Below are positions 1 through 12,591 of a DNA stretch of 64,000 bases, piece after piece. Under the pieces are notes generated by a model, which made no database searches, was not told where the DNA came from, and saw nothing but the letters and a program-made list of their open reading frames with translations. The DNA lies in NCBI GenBank assembly GCA_963965975.1, contig OZ014411.1:17574446-17638445 (forward strand), given 5' to 3'. The stretch comes from Xestospongia bergquistia (taxonomy: Eukaryota > Porifera > Demospongiae > Haplosclerida > Petrosiidae). The stretch's first letter is position 1. Each line of letters starts with the position of its first letter. The position numbers and the translations under genes were made by a program.

Positions 1-2160
1 CCATAATCATGGAATTAAAATAAAGTTAACAAATTGACAAGAATACAAAAGATAATGTTAGAATTTATAACATATTATATCACAATTGCGTCCTATTATA
101 TTGTAAAGCACACATTAAGAAAGAGTTATTGAAGGATAAAAAAATGTTGACACAAAAAGGTTAGCAAAATGACAACAATTCATGAAATAAAATTAGAAAT
201 TACATTATCTAATATCACAATTATGTAAAAACAAAAGTAATTAAATGAACAAAATTAGAATGATGAATTTTAAAAAATTAGAATTACATTATATTGTATC
301 ACACTTACCAACTATTATATTGTAGCAACACATTGTTATGAAAAGTTATTACAGCACCATAATCATGAAAACAAAAATAAAGTTAACAAATTGACAAGAA
401 TACAAAAATAATGTTAAAATTTATAACATATTATATCACAATTACTTCCTATTATATTGTAAAGGACACATTTAAAAAAGTTATTGCAGGATAAAAAATG
501 TTGAAACAAAAAAAGGTTAGCAAAATGACAACAATTCATGAAATAAAATTAGAAATTACCCAATATAATATCACAATTATGTGAAAACAAAAGGAATTAA
601 GTGAACAATATTAGAATGATGAATTTAAAAATAAGAATTACATTATATTGTATCACACTTACCAACTATTATATTGTAGCAACACATTGTTATGACAAGT
701 TATTACAGCACCATAATCATGAAAACAAAAATAAATAAAGTTAACAAATTGACAAGAATACAAAAAATAATGTTAGAATTTATAACATATTATATCACAC
801 TTACCTCCTATTATATTGTAAAGGACACATTAACAAAGTTATTGCAGGACAAAAAATGGTGAAACAAAAAAAGGTTAACAAAATGACAACAGTTCATGAA
901 ATAAAATATGAAATTACACTATATAATATCACAATTACACGAAAAAAAAGAATTAAGTGAACATAATTAGAATGATGAATTTTAAAAAAATTAGAATTAC
1001 ATTATATTATATCACACTTACCAACTATTATATTGTAGCAACACATTTTTATGACAAGTTATTACAGCACCATAATCATGAAAAAAAAATAAAGTTAACA
1101 AATTGACTAGAATACAAAAGATAATGTTAGAATTTATAGCATGTTATATCATAATTAATTCCTATTATATTGTAAAGGACACATTAAAAAAAGTTATTGC
1201 AGGACAAAAAATGTTGAAACAAAAAAAGGTTAGCAAAATGACAACAATTCATGAAATAAAATTAGAAATTACCCAATATAATATCACAATAATGTGAAAA
1301 CAAAAGGAATTAAGTGAACATAATTAGAATGATGAATTTAAAAAAATTAGAATTAGATTATATTATATCACACTTACCACCTATTATATTGTAGCAATAC
1401 ATTGTTATGAAAAGTTATTACAGCACCATAATCATGAAAACAAAAATAAAGTTAACAAATTGACAAGAATACAAAAAATAATGTTAGAATTTGTAACATA
1501 TTATATCACACTTACTTTCTATTATATTGTAAAGGACACATTTAAAAACGTTATTGCAGGACAAAAATGTTAAAACAAAAAGGTTAGCAAAATGACAACA
1601 TTTCATGAAATAAAATTAGAAATTACACTATATAATATCACAATTATGTGAAAACAAAAGAAATGAAGTGAACAAAATTAGAATGATGAATTTTAAAAAA
1701 TTAAAATTACATTATATTATATCACACTTACCACCTATTATATTGTAGCAACACATTGTTATGAAAAGTTATTACAGCACCATAATCATGAAAACAAAAA
1801 TAAAGTTAACAAATTGACAAGAATACAAAAATAATGTTAGAATTTATAACATATTATATCACAATTACTTCCTATTATTTTGTAAAGGACACAGTAAAAA
1901 AAATTATTGCAGGACAAAAAAATGTTGAAACAAAAAAAGGTTAGCAAAATGACAACAATTCATGAATTAAAATTAGAAATTATATTACATTAAATCAAAC
2001 TTATGTGATACAAGAAGAATAGATTCAGCGAAATTAAAATGATGCATTGAATAACGTTAGAAATTACATTATATCATATCACACTAACCTTCTATTATAT
2101 TGTTATGACACATTTATATGACAAGATATTACAGCACCAAAATCATGGAATAAAAATGAA
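1..2160. repeat. 356-bp tandem repeat array, six units, running off the left edge
   Basis: The landmark ccataatcat (or a one-base variant) recurs at 1, 357, 711, 1070, 1426, 1780 and 2137, so the period is 354-359 bp. Each unit holds two or three diverged ~120-bp subunits, each built round a ctattatattgta core and a tail like agttattacagcacc. Copies are highly similar, differing mainly in A-run length and scattered substitutions, so homogenisation looks recent. The array lies beyond the last recognised exon of the minus-strand ankyrin gene, so it is either in that gene's next intron or in its 3' flank. Confidence 0.93.
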
Positions 2161-3240
2161 GTTAACAATATTCCAACAATACAAAAAAATAATGTTAGTA
2201 TTTATAACATGTTATATCTATTTTTTTGTAAAGGACATATTCAGATGAAAGTTATTATTGTAACATACGTTTAAAAATAATAGAGTAAATGAAAAAACAA
2301 CATTTCATTGAAAAAGTAGAAATTATATTACATTATATCACACTTACCTTTTATTATATTGTAAACAAGATATTAGCACATGAAATTATTACAGCAACAA
2401 AAACAAAGAAATAAAAGTAATGTTAGCAAAGTGACAACAATTTAAATTAGAAATTATATCACACTTACATGCTATAATGTTGAAATGGACACATTCAAAT
2501 AAGAAGTTATTACAGCAACACATATGTGAAAAAATAAGAACAATGTTGCTTCATTTACTCTATCAATTTTTCAAATTGAAACTTTTCATCTAAATATCTT
2601 TTTCACAATATACTAGGAAGTTAGTGTGATGTAATATGCTATAAATTGTATATGCTATAAATTTTTTGTATTGTTGTCATTTTGTTATTTTTTTTTCGTT
2701 TGACTTAATTTTAACCAAATTTTGTTGACTTTATTAAGTATAAATTATGCTCCATTATATCACGCTTACTTTCTTATTATATTGTAAAGGACACATTAAC
2801 AAAGAAGTTATTGCAGGACCAAAATGTTGAAACAAAAAAAAATTAGATTCAGATAAGAACTATTATAACACCACAAGTTTAATATCACAAAATAACAAGA
2901 ATGTATTGAATAAAATAAGAAATTATATCAAATTATAACACATTTTCCTTCTATTACATTGTAAAGGACATATTCAGATGACAAATTATTAAAGCACCAT
3001 AAATGTGAGCAGAAAGATGAAACAATCAAACTACAACAGTGTATGCCACAGCGTTAAAGGTTATTAAAATATGAAAAGTACCTAATGCTTAGGTTTATTA
3101 CTACCTCATTGTTAAGATAATGAATTTGTAGTATATATTCATCATTCTAAGTTTATTATTATATCTATGAAGTGTCTAGTTGATATCTTTTCACAGATTT
3201 AGTACATACATTTTTGTATGAAAATACACAATCATAGTTT
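2161..3240. repeat. Degenerate continuation of the ~120-bp repeat family
   Basis: The same cttac-NNN-ctattatattg core appears at about 2344, 2463, 2765 and 2940, with irregular spacing and diverged flanks. No exon was recognised on either strand in this stretch. Confidence 0.75.
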
Positions 3241-3247
3241 TAATTAC

Positions 3248-3346
3248 CTTAGTAACAATATTGATATCAGCTCCATGGTTGACAAGTACTTCAACAATCT
3301 CTGTTTGTCCTTCATAACTTGCATAATGAAGGGCTGCCCATCCTTC
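3248..3346 (-). CDS. Ankyrin exon A (GWAALHYA type)
   Basis: A 99-nt exon in phase 0, flanked by tataatag on the acceptor side and gtaatt on the donor side. It starts EGWAALHYASYEGQTEIVEV and ends in the typical NHGAD turn. It is nearly identical to exon C at 6416-6514. Confidence 0.88.
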
Positions 3347-6300
3347 CTATTATATAAACCATAAAATCATCAACTATAAATTAGAGCACTAATATACAAC
3401 AATAACAGTAGGAACATACACAGATATCATAAAAGTACCTTGTGTTATATATGTCCACAATGTTATCATATAACATACTACAATCATAAATTGTATACAT
3501 GCAGGTTTTTTGAACATCTATTACTAATAATTGTTTCTTTTTTGAAGAAGTCTTTGTACAGGTATTACCATCTATTCAATAAAGGTCAGGAGTATATATA
3601 GTATAATCTAAGTGACTAGTATATGACATAAAAGTATAAAACTATAACATTTAGGTATATACTATAAGCAAGCAGACTACACCTGACAATAAAATAACAT
3701 CCAAAAGTTAATGCCACTTTACTTATCAACTATTGCAACAACTCCTTTATTATATTATTTATAATACTACTTTGATAACCAATACTATCCTCTGATATTA
3801 ATATGACAAACTTTAGCTTATTAACAGTCTAGATATTAAAAGTTAGCTAATAACACAAAATTGTAAAGATTACAAAAAAAAACTATATACTAAGTAGAAT
3901 TCAACAATATATTGGTATTGTAATAATACTTAGCATCAAATAGCTCAATAATGTGAGATTTTGTAATTCCAAAATACCATTTTGTTGAATTTTAATAAAA
4001 ATTCATTTAAAATTATCAATTTTTATTTTCAACAAAAATACAAGAATATGATTTATATCATGACCGACCTTCACTATTGTAATATGTGAGTACTTGAATT
4101 GAACATTAATAATTATATTTAGGAAAATTGTTATTTTTATCATCTGTTGGTGGACAATAATTATCAAAAATGGTTAGGACACATGTTTAAAATTTTCACT
4201 TGTTTCTAATATAATAAAAAAAATTGTATTCTGATTCGATTCTGATACTTATTTATCTTCAACAGTCTTAAAAATAAATAATTCAGCTTTTATTATAACA
4301 AGATAGCAATTGATGACTGCCAATTATATATGGCTGTTGATATAACTTGTATACATGAAAACTTACTGCATCAAAAAGGTTTAAATTAGGTTCTTTCTTG
4401 ACTAAAATCATAACAATATCTTTGAACCCCTTCTTTGCTGCTAATATGACTGGGGTAAATCCATCCTATACATATAATAATAATTACATTAATATCAATT
4501 AATAGAATACATTATAACAGTTGTACATTACCTATAGTAACATTATTATTATATGTAGTCATATACAAACACATAAAACATTACAAAGCATCAGTCACAT
4601 CAACCACATACATGTAGAAAAACACTTGTCATTAATACAATTTAACACATTAGAGTGGTATATGCCCATACAAAAATTACTTATTTCTTAGTAGCATAGA
4701 TGAAAAACTAATGTACTGCAACAAGAATTTACAAAGTAATTTTATCACCACAAATGTGGAAACAAAACATAGGATAAAGTAAATGAAAACAATGCATTGA
4801 ATAAAACAAGAAATTCTATTAGATCACTTACAGACTATTATATTGTAGAGATGAAATAAAATGAGAAATAGTTATATCACCACACATTTGGAAACAAAAC
4901 AATAGGATAACAACAATGTATTAAATAAATATTACAAATTATATTACATTATAACAAACTTACTGGCTATTGTATTGTAAGGAACACATTCAGAAAACAA
5001 GTTATTGCATCAACAGAAAAAGAAAACATTAAAGTAAAGAAAATGACAACAATAAATTGAATAAAGTTAGAAATTATATTGCATTAAAACATACTTACTA
5101 TCTATTATGTTACAAAAAGCACATTCATATTAGATGTTGCAAATAATCACAGATATAGAAATGAAAACAAAAGAGGAAAATAATCAGGACAATGCTTTGA
5201 ATGATAATAAAAAATAGATTGCATTATATTTCACTTACAGTCTATTACATACATTGCCAAGAACACATTCAGATAACAAGCAATAAAGCATGACAATAGT
5301 TGAAAAAAAATATAGTAAACAGAATGACAACAATAGGTTGAATTAAATTAGATATTATATTCTATTATATCCCATTTACCCACTATTATATTGTAAAAGA
5401 CAAAATTCAGATGACAATTTATTACAGCACCACAAATGTGGAAAAATTAGAGCAAGCAAATGACAATAATGGATAGAATAAATTTGAAATTAAATTACAT
5501 TATACCACAACAGAAAAAAAAATTATTTTATTTAATTTCTTCTCATCTATTATATTATAAATGAATGTTCATATGACAATTATTATTTGAACACCACAAA
5601 TGTGAAAATGAAAACAATTAAGTCAAAAAATTACAACAATGAATTAAATAAAATTAGAAATTATATTGCATTATTGTCCCACTTACCCACTATAATATTG
5701 AACAGTACACATTCAAATCACAAGTTATTATAGCACCGCAAACATGTAAATGAAAATAATAGAGGAACAAATAGCAACAATGCCTTAAACAAGATTAGAA
5801 GTTATATTTTATCACACTTGTAAACTATTATGTATAAATGACACATACAGATGACAATATATTAGAGCACAAAATATAGAAATGAAAATAATAGCATTAA
5901 CAAAGTGACAATAATGTATTAAATAAAACTATATTTTTTATATCACACTTACAAACTATTATATTGCAAAGATCACATTTACATGACAAGTCATTGCAGA
6001 AACATAAATTTGGAAACCAAAAGGAGTGTAAACACAATGACAATAATATTTTTAATAAATTTTAAAATTATATAACTTTAAATTACACTTACTTTCTATT
6101 ATATTGCAGTGGACACATTCAGATGACAAATTATTAAAGCAATATAAATTTGAGCAGAAAGACAAAAATAATCAAATTACAACAGTGTATGCTACAATGT
6201 TAATGTTATAAAAAGATGTTATTTAATATGTTTACATAATACTTAAGAAAAGTACCTAATGCTTTGTTCAACAATTACCTCATTGTTAAGATATAATTAA

Positions 6301-9300
6301 TTTGTAGTACATATTCATTATTCTAATATTTATTGGGAGGTGTCTAATTGATATCTCTTTACACATTCAGGATATATATTAGAATAAGTGACAACATTCT
6401 AAAAATTTTAATTACCTCAGTAACAATATTGATATCAGCTCCATGGTTGACAAGTACTTCAACAATCTCTGTTTGTCCTTCATAACTTGCATAATGAAGG
6501 GCTGCCCATCCTTTCTATTATATAAACAAATAAAATTATCAACTATAAATTGGAGCACTAATATACAACAATAACAGTAGGAACATACACAGACATCATA
6601 AAAGTACCTTGTGTTATATATGTTCACATAGTTATGATTTAACATACTACAATCATACATTGTATACATGTAAGTTTTTTGAACATCTATTACTAATGAT
6701 TGTTTTTATTTTGAAGAAGTCTTTGTACAGGTATTTCCATCTATTCAAAGAAAATTAGCAGTATATATAATCTAATCTAAGAGACTGGTAAATAATGCAC
6801 AAGCATAAAATTATTATAATTTAAGTCTATACTATGAGCAAACAAACAATAAACTTGACAATAACATAAAATGTAAAAGTTAATGTCATGTTACCTATTA
6901 ACTATTGTCACAACTCTTATTATATTATTCACAATACTACTACAATAATAAAAATTACAGTCTACATATTAAAAAGACTAGCTTATAACATGAAACTTAT
7001 TAAAATTACAAAAAAGCCTACCAAGTGGAATATTCAACAATGTATATTGGTATTGTAATAATACTTAGCATCAAATAACTCAATAATGTGTGATTTTGTA
7101 ATTCCAAAATACCATTTCATAAATTTTAATAAAAATTCATTAAAAATTATCAATATTTAGTTTTGAAAAAAAATACTAGATCATGTTCATATCATGATTA
7201 ACCTTGACTATTGTAATATGTGAGCACTTGAATTGAACATTAATATGTTTAGGAAACTTTTTATCTTCTGTTTGTGGACAATAGGTAGCAAAAATGGTTA
7301 GGACACATGCTAGAAACTTTTCACCTTTTTCCAATGATATAAAATGTTTTTTATTCTGTTCCTATTCTGATACTCATTTAGATTTCATATCCTTAAAATA
7401 AATAATTTAACTATTATTGTAACAGTATTGTAAATGATGACTGTCTTTTAGGGAAAAATGAGTAACACTTTATCTTCAGTTATATATGGTTGTTGATATA
7501 CATGAACACTTACTGTATCAAAAAGGTCTAAATTAGCTTCTTTCTTGATTAATATCATAACAATATCTTTGAATCCCTTCTTTGCTGCTAATATGACTGG
7601 AGTAAATCCATCCTAAACATATAATAATAATTACATTAATGCCAGCTAATAGAATACATAGTAACAGTTGAACATTATCTATTGTAACATTGTTTTTGTT
7701 TGCATTACATGAGTATAGTATTAACATTACAAGCAAATAAAACATTACAAAGTATAGTCATATGAACTACTCTAATGCTAAAAAACTCTTAACAATTCTT
7801 ACAGTAATGTTATATTTATATACTTTGATACATCACAGTAGTATGTGATCATAAATTAGTGACACATTTTTTCTAGCACATTAAAAGAACAAGCATTTCT
7901 TACAAAGACTCAAAAATTTGGAATTTAAAAAAGAGATACATGATGACATCAATGCCATTGAGTAAATTTAGAAATTATATTAGAATATATCACTTACTTT
8001 CTATTTTATTATATAGGAACATTAAGATGACAGATTATTGCACCACAATATGTTTGGAAACCAAAAATAGAGTAAACACAATAACCACATTTATTCCATA
8101 CAAATAAGGGCTATATTAAATGAGGCTATATATTTGCTATGCTTTACTATAAATAATATATGTTTACTTAAATCTAATGCTTTGATCTACTACTACCTAA
8201 TCATTAATGTGACAATATTATAGTACAAATATATGTTAGTCTTGTACCATTCATATCTATGCTATGTCAAGTTAATATCTGTTCACACATGTAGCTTTAA
8301 AAATAGGCTAAAACACACTCATTATCATGATTGCAATTACCTTAGCAACAACATTGATATTCGCTCCATGGTTGACTAATACTTCAACAATATCAGTATA
8401 TCCTTTGTAACATGCGTAATGAAGGGCTGCCCATCCTTCCTGTTATAGAAACATCTTGTAAAAGTATCTTGTGTTATATCATTCCATTTGTCATAACATA
8501 ACATACTACACTCATACATTGTCTTTTTTTAAATTGATTCCTATAAAATTTATTTTGGAAGTTCTTTTACAGGTATTACCATTAATTCATTGAGTGTCAA
8601 GATGCTGTGAAGCAAATTGTGCAATCTAAGATACCAATTTACATCTATACTTTTAAGCAAATCATCGAGAGAATAACAAAAATATAATGTATATGTCAAT
8701 ATGTCACTTCACCTATCAACTACATATTATATCAAACAAAACCAGCTTGAAATTTGTGTAGCTCAATCTGTCGTCTTATCTATAAACTACATATTAAAAG
8801 CAAACAAGGCTAACATGAAACTTGTTAACAATACAAAAGCAGAATAATATGCTGGAATTGTAATGATACAAAGTATTAATTTGTCCACCAATGCATATTA
8901 TATTAGTCCAAAATTTACCTATGTCAAATGTTTAATACAAAATCATTAAACATTATTATTATTTATTTTCAAAAAAAAATATGAAGCCAAATAAGTCATC
9001 TTTCATACAATGTCTTGTCTACTACATTTTATGAGCAGTTGAATTGAATATTAATAAAGTCATAAAGATATCTTATCTATTGGAGTTCAATAATAAGGAA
9101 ATTAATTATAATGTAATTGTTACAAATTTAACACTTTTTCTAATATTGTAAAAAAATGTTTGTATACTGTTCAGATTTCAGTATTCACGTATTTTCCCTA
9201 TTCTTATAAAACTAATTCAACCTTTTTTATAAAGGTATTGTAACTGATGACTGAAATTTACAAAGAATGACTTATATTTTATCTTCAGATACACAGAGTT

Positions 9301-11798
9301 TGTCATATAAAATATGACATGAAAACTTACTGAATTAACAAGCTCTAGATTGGCTCCTTTGTTGGTTAAAATAAACACAATATCTTTGTGTCCATTCTTT
9401 ACAGCTAACATAACTGGTGTAGATCCCTATATATACAATAATAAGGCCATAAATGCCAGGCAATAATACATCATAACATTGTGAAGAAAGCATTAACATT
9501 ACAACCTAATTATAGAACTACAGTTTTATAAAAATTAAAACAACAGAATAAACAAAGTGACAACATTACATTAAGTAAAACAAAAATTATATGACATTAT
9601 ATGACACCTACAACCCATTATTTGTAAAGAGAACATTCAGATGACAAGTTATTACAACACAATAAATGTGCAAACAAAAAAGAGTAAACAAAATGACAAC
9701 AGTGCATTGAAAAATTATATTATAGTTATTGATCACGCTTACCTGCCATTATATTGTTAATCAGATGACAAGTTATTATAGCACCACCAATGTGAAAACA
9801 AACAAAAAATGGAGTAAACAAAATAACACCAGTACATTGAGTAAAATTAGAAATTATAATACATTCACTATTATACTGTAAATAAAACATTCTGATGACA
9901 AATCATTACAAGATCACAATTGTGGAAACAAAAACAATAGAGTAAACAAAATGACTACAATCCATTGAATAAATTTGCAAATTATGACATGTTTTGTCTT
10001 ACTTCCTGTAAAGTTGTAAAGGTCCAAAATCAAATGACAAGTTATTATAGCACCACAAATGGAGGAAAAAAACAGAGTCAAAAAAATACACAGTAAATTG
10101 AATAAAATTTGAAATTTTAATACATTATATAATACTTAGCCACTAATATATTGTAAAGAGCATATTCAAATAACAAGTTCTTTCGGCAACACAATTTCAA
10201 ACAAAAATAATAGGAAATTAGAAATTATATTACATTATTAAAGACTTACCACCTAATGTATTGTAAATGAAACATTCAGATGACAAGCCATAACAATTTC
10301 GAAATGAAAACAATAGAGTGAACAATAATGAATTGGATCAACTTAAAAATTATATTATGTTTTATTACACTTACTTTCTAATGATTTGTAATGGACACAT
10401 TGAGTTCACAAATCATTAGAGCATAAAAAATATGGAAATGAAAAAATAAAGTAAACAAAAGACAACAGTGCATTAAATGAAATTTAAGATTCTATTTTAC
10501 TGTATTAACCTAATTAACTATTAAATTGTAAAGACCACATTAAGATAAGAAGTTCTTACAGTACCACAAATGTGGAAACAAAAATAATAGAGTAAGCAAC
10601 ATGACAATAGCATAGTAAGTAAGCTTATAAATTATATTACATTATATCATACTTACTTTCTAATTTATTGTAATTGACATATTAAGACAACAAGTTATTA
10701 GACCCCAATAAATTTGAATGGAAAAAAATAAAGTAAACAAAAGATAACAGTGCATTAAATGAAAGTTAAGATTCTATTTTACTGTATTAACCTAATTAAC
10801 TATTAAATTGTAAAGACCACATTAAGATAAGAAGTTCTTACAGTACCACAAATGTGGAAACAAAAATAATAGAGTAAGCAACATGACAATAGCATAGTAA
10901 GTAAGCTTATAAATTATATTACATTATATCATACTTACTTTCTAATTTATTGTAATTGACATATTAAGACAACAAGTTATTAGACCCCAATAAATTTGAA
11001 TGGAAAAAAATAAAATAAACAAATGACAACATTGTTTTGTATACAGTCAAATGACATAACTTCATATATTGTTAATGTAGTGAAATTGTAGTATATATAC
11101 ACTACCATTATAATAATATCTTTCTATGACTAGTTAATATTTGTTCTTACATGTAGCTTAAAGATTACATTAAAGCATACTTATTTTCATGATCGAAATT
11201 ACCCCAATAACAATGTTGATATCAGCTCCATGGTCGACAATTACTTTGACAATACCTGTGTATCCATGATAACTTGCATAATGAAGGGCTGTCCATCCAT
11301 CCTATTATAGAAACAAACAAACCATCAACTTTAATTAGACCACTACAATAACAATACAAATATATATAAACCTCTTATAACTATCTTGTGCTATATCTTT
11401 CTATTTAGTCATGATATAAGATACACTCATGCTTATATACATTTATTAATAATAGATTCTTTTTTAAAGAAGTGTTTGTACAGGTATTATCATTAATTCA
11501 ATGTTTTACATGAAAATAAAATAATGGAAAAGTTTCAACTTAATAATAATAGTTCAGGAACTTTCCACAAGTTCTTAGTGATTTAGAGTACATAGATGAT
11601 TTTCATAGTAACTAAGACCACAATGTTGTTCATTTTTTAAAGAAATTTATACAGACTAACTGCTAAATTTATATTTTTTTTGTACAACAAAATAGGTAGA
11701 CTCACCAAATCTACAAAATTTGCATTAGCTCCTTTTGAGAGAGAATCTGTAACTCCAAATAAATCTCTTTTCAAAGCAGATACAATTAAACTCTCATT
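3248..11798 (-). CDS. Ankyrin-repeat gene, eight recognised single-repeat exons (partial)
   Basis: Eight minus-strand exons, listed separately, each encode one ankyrin repeat: 33 residues in six, 32 in one and 31 in the first. All start after AG and end before GT in phase 0, so they join in frame in the order 11798 to 3248. Two exon types alternate: one with the core GWAALHYA and one with the core GFTPVILAAKKG. Ankyrin arrays are protein-binding scaffolds; the partner is not visible here. No initiator ATG, non-ankyrin domain or stop codon was identified. The gene probably continues below coordinate 1, and its 5' end must lie above 11798. Introns are 0.4-1.9 kb, much longer than in the other genes here, because they are filled with tandem repeats. 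Ankyrin identity is secure; the limits of the gene are not. Confidence 0.85.
4367..4465 (-). CDS. Ankyrin exon B (GFTPVILAAKKG type)
   Basis: A 99-nt phase-0 exon with donor GTAAGT. It begins DGFTPVILAAKKGFKDIVMI and is the sister of exon D at 7514-7612. Confidence 0.88.
4740..6200. repeat. ~120-140 bp repeat array in an ankyrin intron
   Basis: About ten diverged copies share the blocks cacttac-NNN-ctattatattg, ggacacattcagatgacaag and attacagcaccacaaatgtg. Representative cores lie at 4828, 4957, 5092, 5234, 5375, 5680, 5945 and 6086. No open exon was found. The family is the same as at 1-3240 and 9540-11040. Confidence 0.85.
6416..6514 (-). CDS. Ankyrin exon C (GWAALHYA type)
   Basis: A 99-nt phase-0 exon beginning KGWAALHYASYEGQTEIVEV. 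The ATG-initiated 85-residue frame across it is a shadow in the wrong frame. The first codon is AAA where exon A has GAA. Confidence 0.88.
7514..7612 (-). CDS. Ankyrin exon D (GFTPVILAAKKG type)
   Basis: A 99-nt phase-0 exon beginning DGFTPVILAAKKGFKDIVMI, with donor GTAAGT at its low-coordinate edge. Confidence 0.88.
8341..8439 (-). CDS. Ankyrin exon E (GWAALHYA type)
   Basis: A 99-nt phase-0 exon beginning EGWAALHYACYKGYTDIVEV. The acceptor is cag and the donor gtaatt. It is more diverged from A and C than they are from each other. Confidence 0.87.
9331..9426 (-). CDS. Ankyrin exon F, one codon short
   Basis: A 96-nt phase-0 exon beginning GSTPVMLAVKNGHKDIVFIL. It has 32 residues: the leading Asp present in exons B and D is absent. 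The donor is GTAAGT. Confidence 0.85.
9540..11040. repeat. ~120-140 bp intronic repeat array with a near-perfect 284-bp duplication
   Basis: This is the same repeat family as at 4740-6200. Within it, about 10470-10755 is repeated almost base for base at about 10755-11035 (offset 284 bp), a very recent two-unit duplication. No exon is visible. Confidence 0.88.
11203..11301 (-). CDS. Ankyrin exon G (GWTALHYA type)
   Basis: A 99-nt phase-0 exon beginning DGWTALHYASYHGYTGIVKV, with donor gtaatt and acceptor tataatag. Confidence 0.87.
11706..11798 (-). CDS. Divergent ankyrin exon H, most upstream one recognised
   Basis: A 93-nt phase-0 exon encoding 31 residues. It begins NESLIVSALKRDLFGVTDSL and ends KGANANFVDL, the usual end of an ankyrin repeat, although the N-terminal half is weak. 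The donor is GTGAG and the acceptor ttag. I could not find an upstream coding exon, so it may follow a first exon that I missed. Confidence 0.7.
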
Positions 11799-12139
11799 CT
11801 AAGGTAAAAACAAAAACAACAATGATCAAAATTCAATTAACTTAAAGAAATTTGTAACTTGATGAAGAATTTAATTCAATAATAATTTAATTTACTTAAT
11901 AATTTTGCATATATGATATTAAAAGAACTATGTTTGAAAGAAAAAAATTGCAGAAGACAAAGTGAACTGCCTCAAACAACAGAGAGTAGAGACCTGGAGT
12001 GCAAGTTCATTCCACCATTTACTTATATTATTTACTGTTGACTGTTGTTTACTCATGGCAATTTCTTTGCTAAAAAATATCTTTAATGGAAGAATGGATC
12101 TTATGGGTCAATTAGCATGTATGTTCAAGTTGTTTTGTG

Positions 12140-12393
12140 TACGGAAGCCGTAGGCGGACATTCTAATTCCAATTTCAATGGCTCAAATGAAGTGAAGCGC
12201 GAGCACAACGAGCTGTTCTTAGAACGGAGCGAAGCGACATGTTTCCTGTTAGGGTAGAGATATAGTATTTAGTTGTTAAATATTCCATCGAAAGATAAAA
12301 AATAGAATTGGAATTGTAAAAATTTTTGAAAAACGTCAAAGCAGAATATGAAATTACGAAGTAAAATTGGATATCTGCCTTCGGCTTCCGTAG
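12140..12393. mobile_element. 254-bp MITE with ~35-bp terminal inverted repeats
   Basis: The left end acggaagccgtaggcggaca pairs with the reverse complement of the right end, ctacggaagccgaaggcaga, and similarity continues inward for about 15 bp more. The interior has no ORF of its own. A 63-residue plus-strand frame at 11962-12153 runs into the left end and is probably spurious. Related ends occur at about 49594-50600. Confidence 0.8.
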
Positions 12394-12445
12394 TTGTGGC
12401 ATATTAGCATTCTATTAATTAGCATAGATACATCTGTTGTTGCAG

Positions 12446-12530
12446 GAGTTTGTCCACAACTTCTGAGTGGTAATCTAACGGATGAGAAAGTATACATACA
12501 GTGTGATGATCAAAAGAAAAGAACGCCTGC
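12446..12530 (+). CDS. Candidate exon with Cys and N-glycosylation motif, unrecognised
   Basis: An 85-nt stretch follows an AG preceded by tgttgttgc and ends at a strong GTAAGT donor. Only one frame is open; it contains VCPQLLSGNLTDEKVYIQC, with two Cys and an NLT sequon, as expected of a secreted protein. Its phase does not match the obvious AG before the next ORF (12609-12610), because the spliced frame meets a stop. Either another acceptor is used or the exon is not real. Confidence 0.3.
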
Positions 12531-12591
12531 GTAAGTGCATAATTTTCTGCAATTTATAGAAGTATTGATGTCATAATTACATTTCTTTAAA

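Larger units (their letters stand above)
3200..7625. repeat. ~3.15-kb tandem duplication of a two-exon ankyrin module
   Basis: Exons A and C are 3168 bp apart and exons B and D 3147 bp apart. Intron sequence is shared too: the block after exon A (about 3350-3600) is repeated after exon C (about 6520-6770), and the block before exon B (about 4440-4560) before exon D. Exons E and F form a third, more diverged module, and G plus H a fourth relative. The ankyrin array therefore grew by genomic duplication of exon pairs with their introns. Confidence 0.88.

Noticed and set aside
6412-6669. 85-residue minus-strand ORF
   Set aside because: It crosses ankyrin exon C in the wrong frame; the ankyrin frame begins KGWAALHYA.
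11962-12153. 63-residue plus-strand ORF with a hydrophobic stretch
   Set aside because: It ends inside the MITE at 12140 and no splice site links it to the next ORF.
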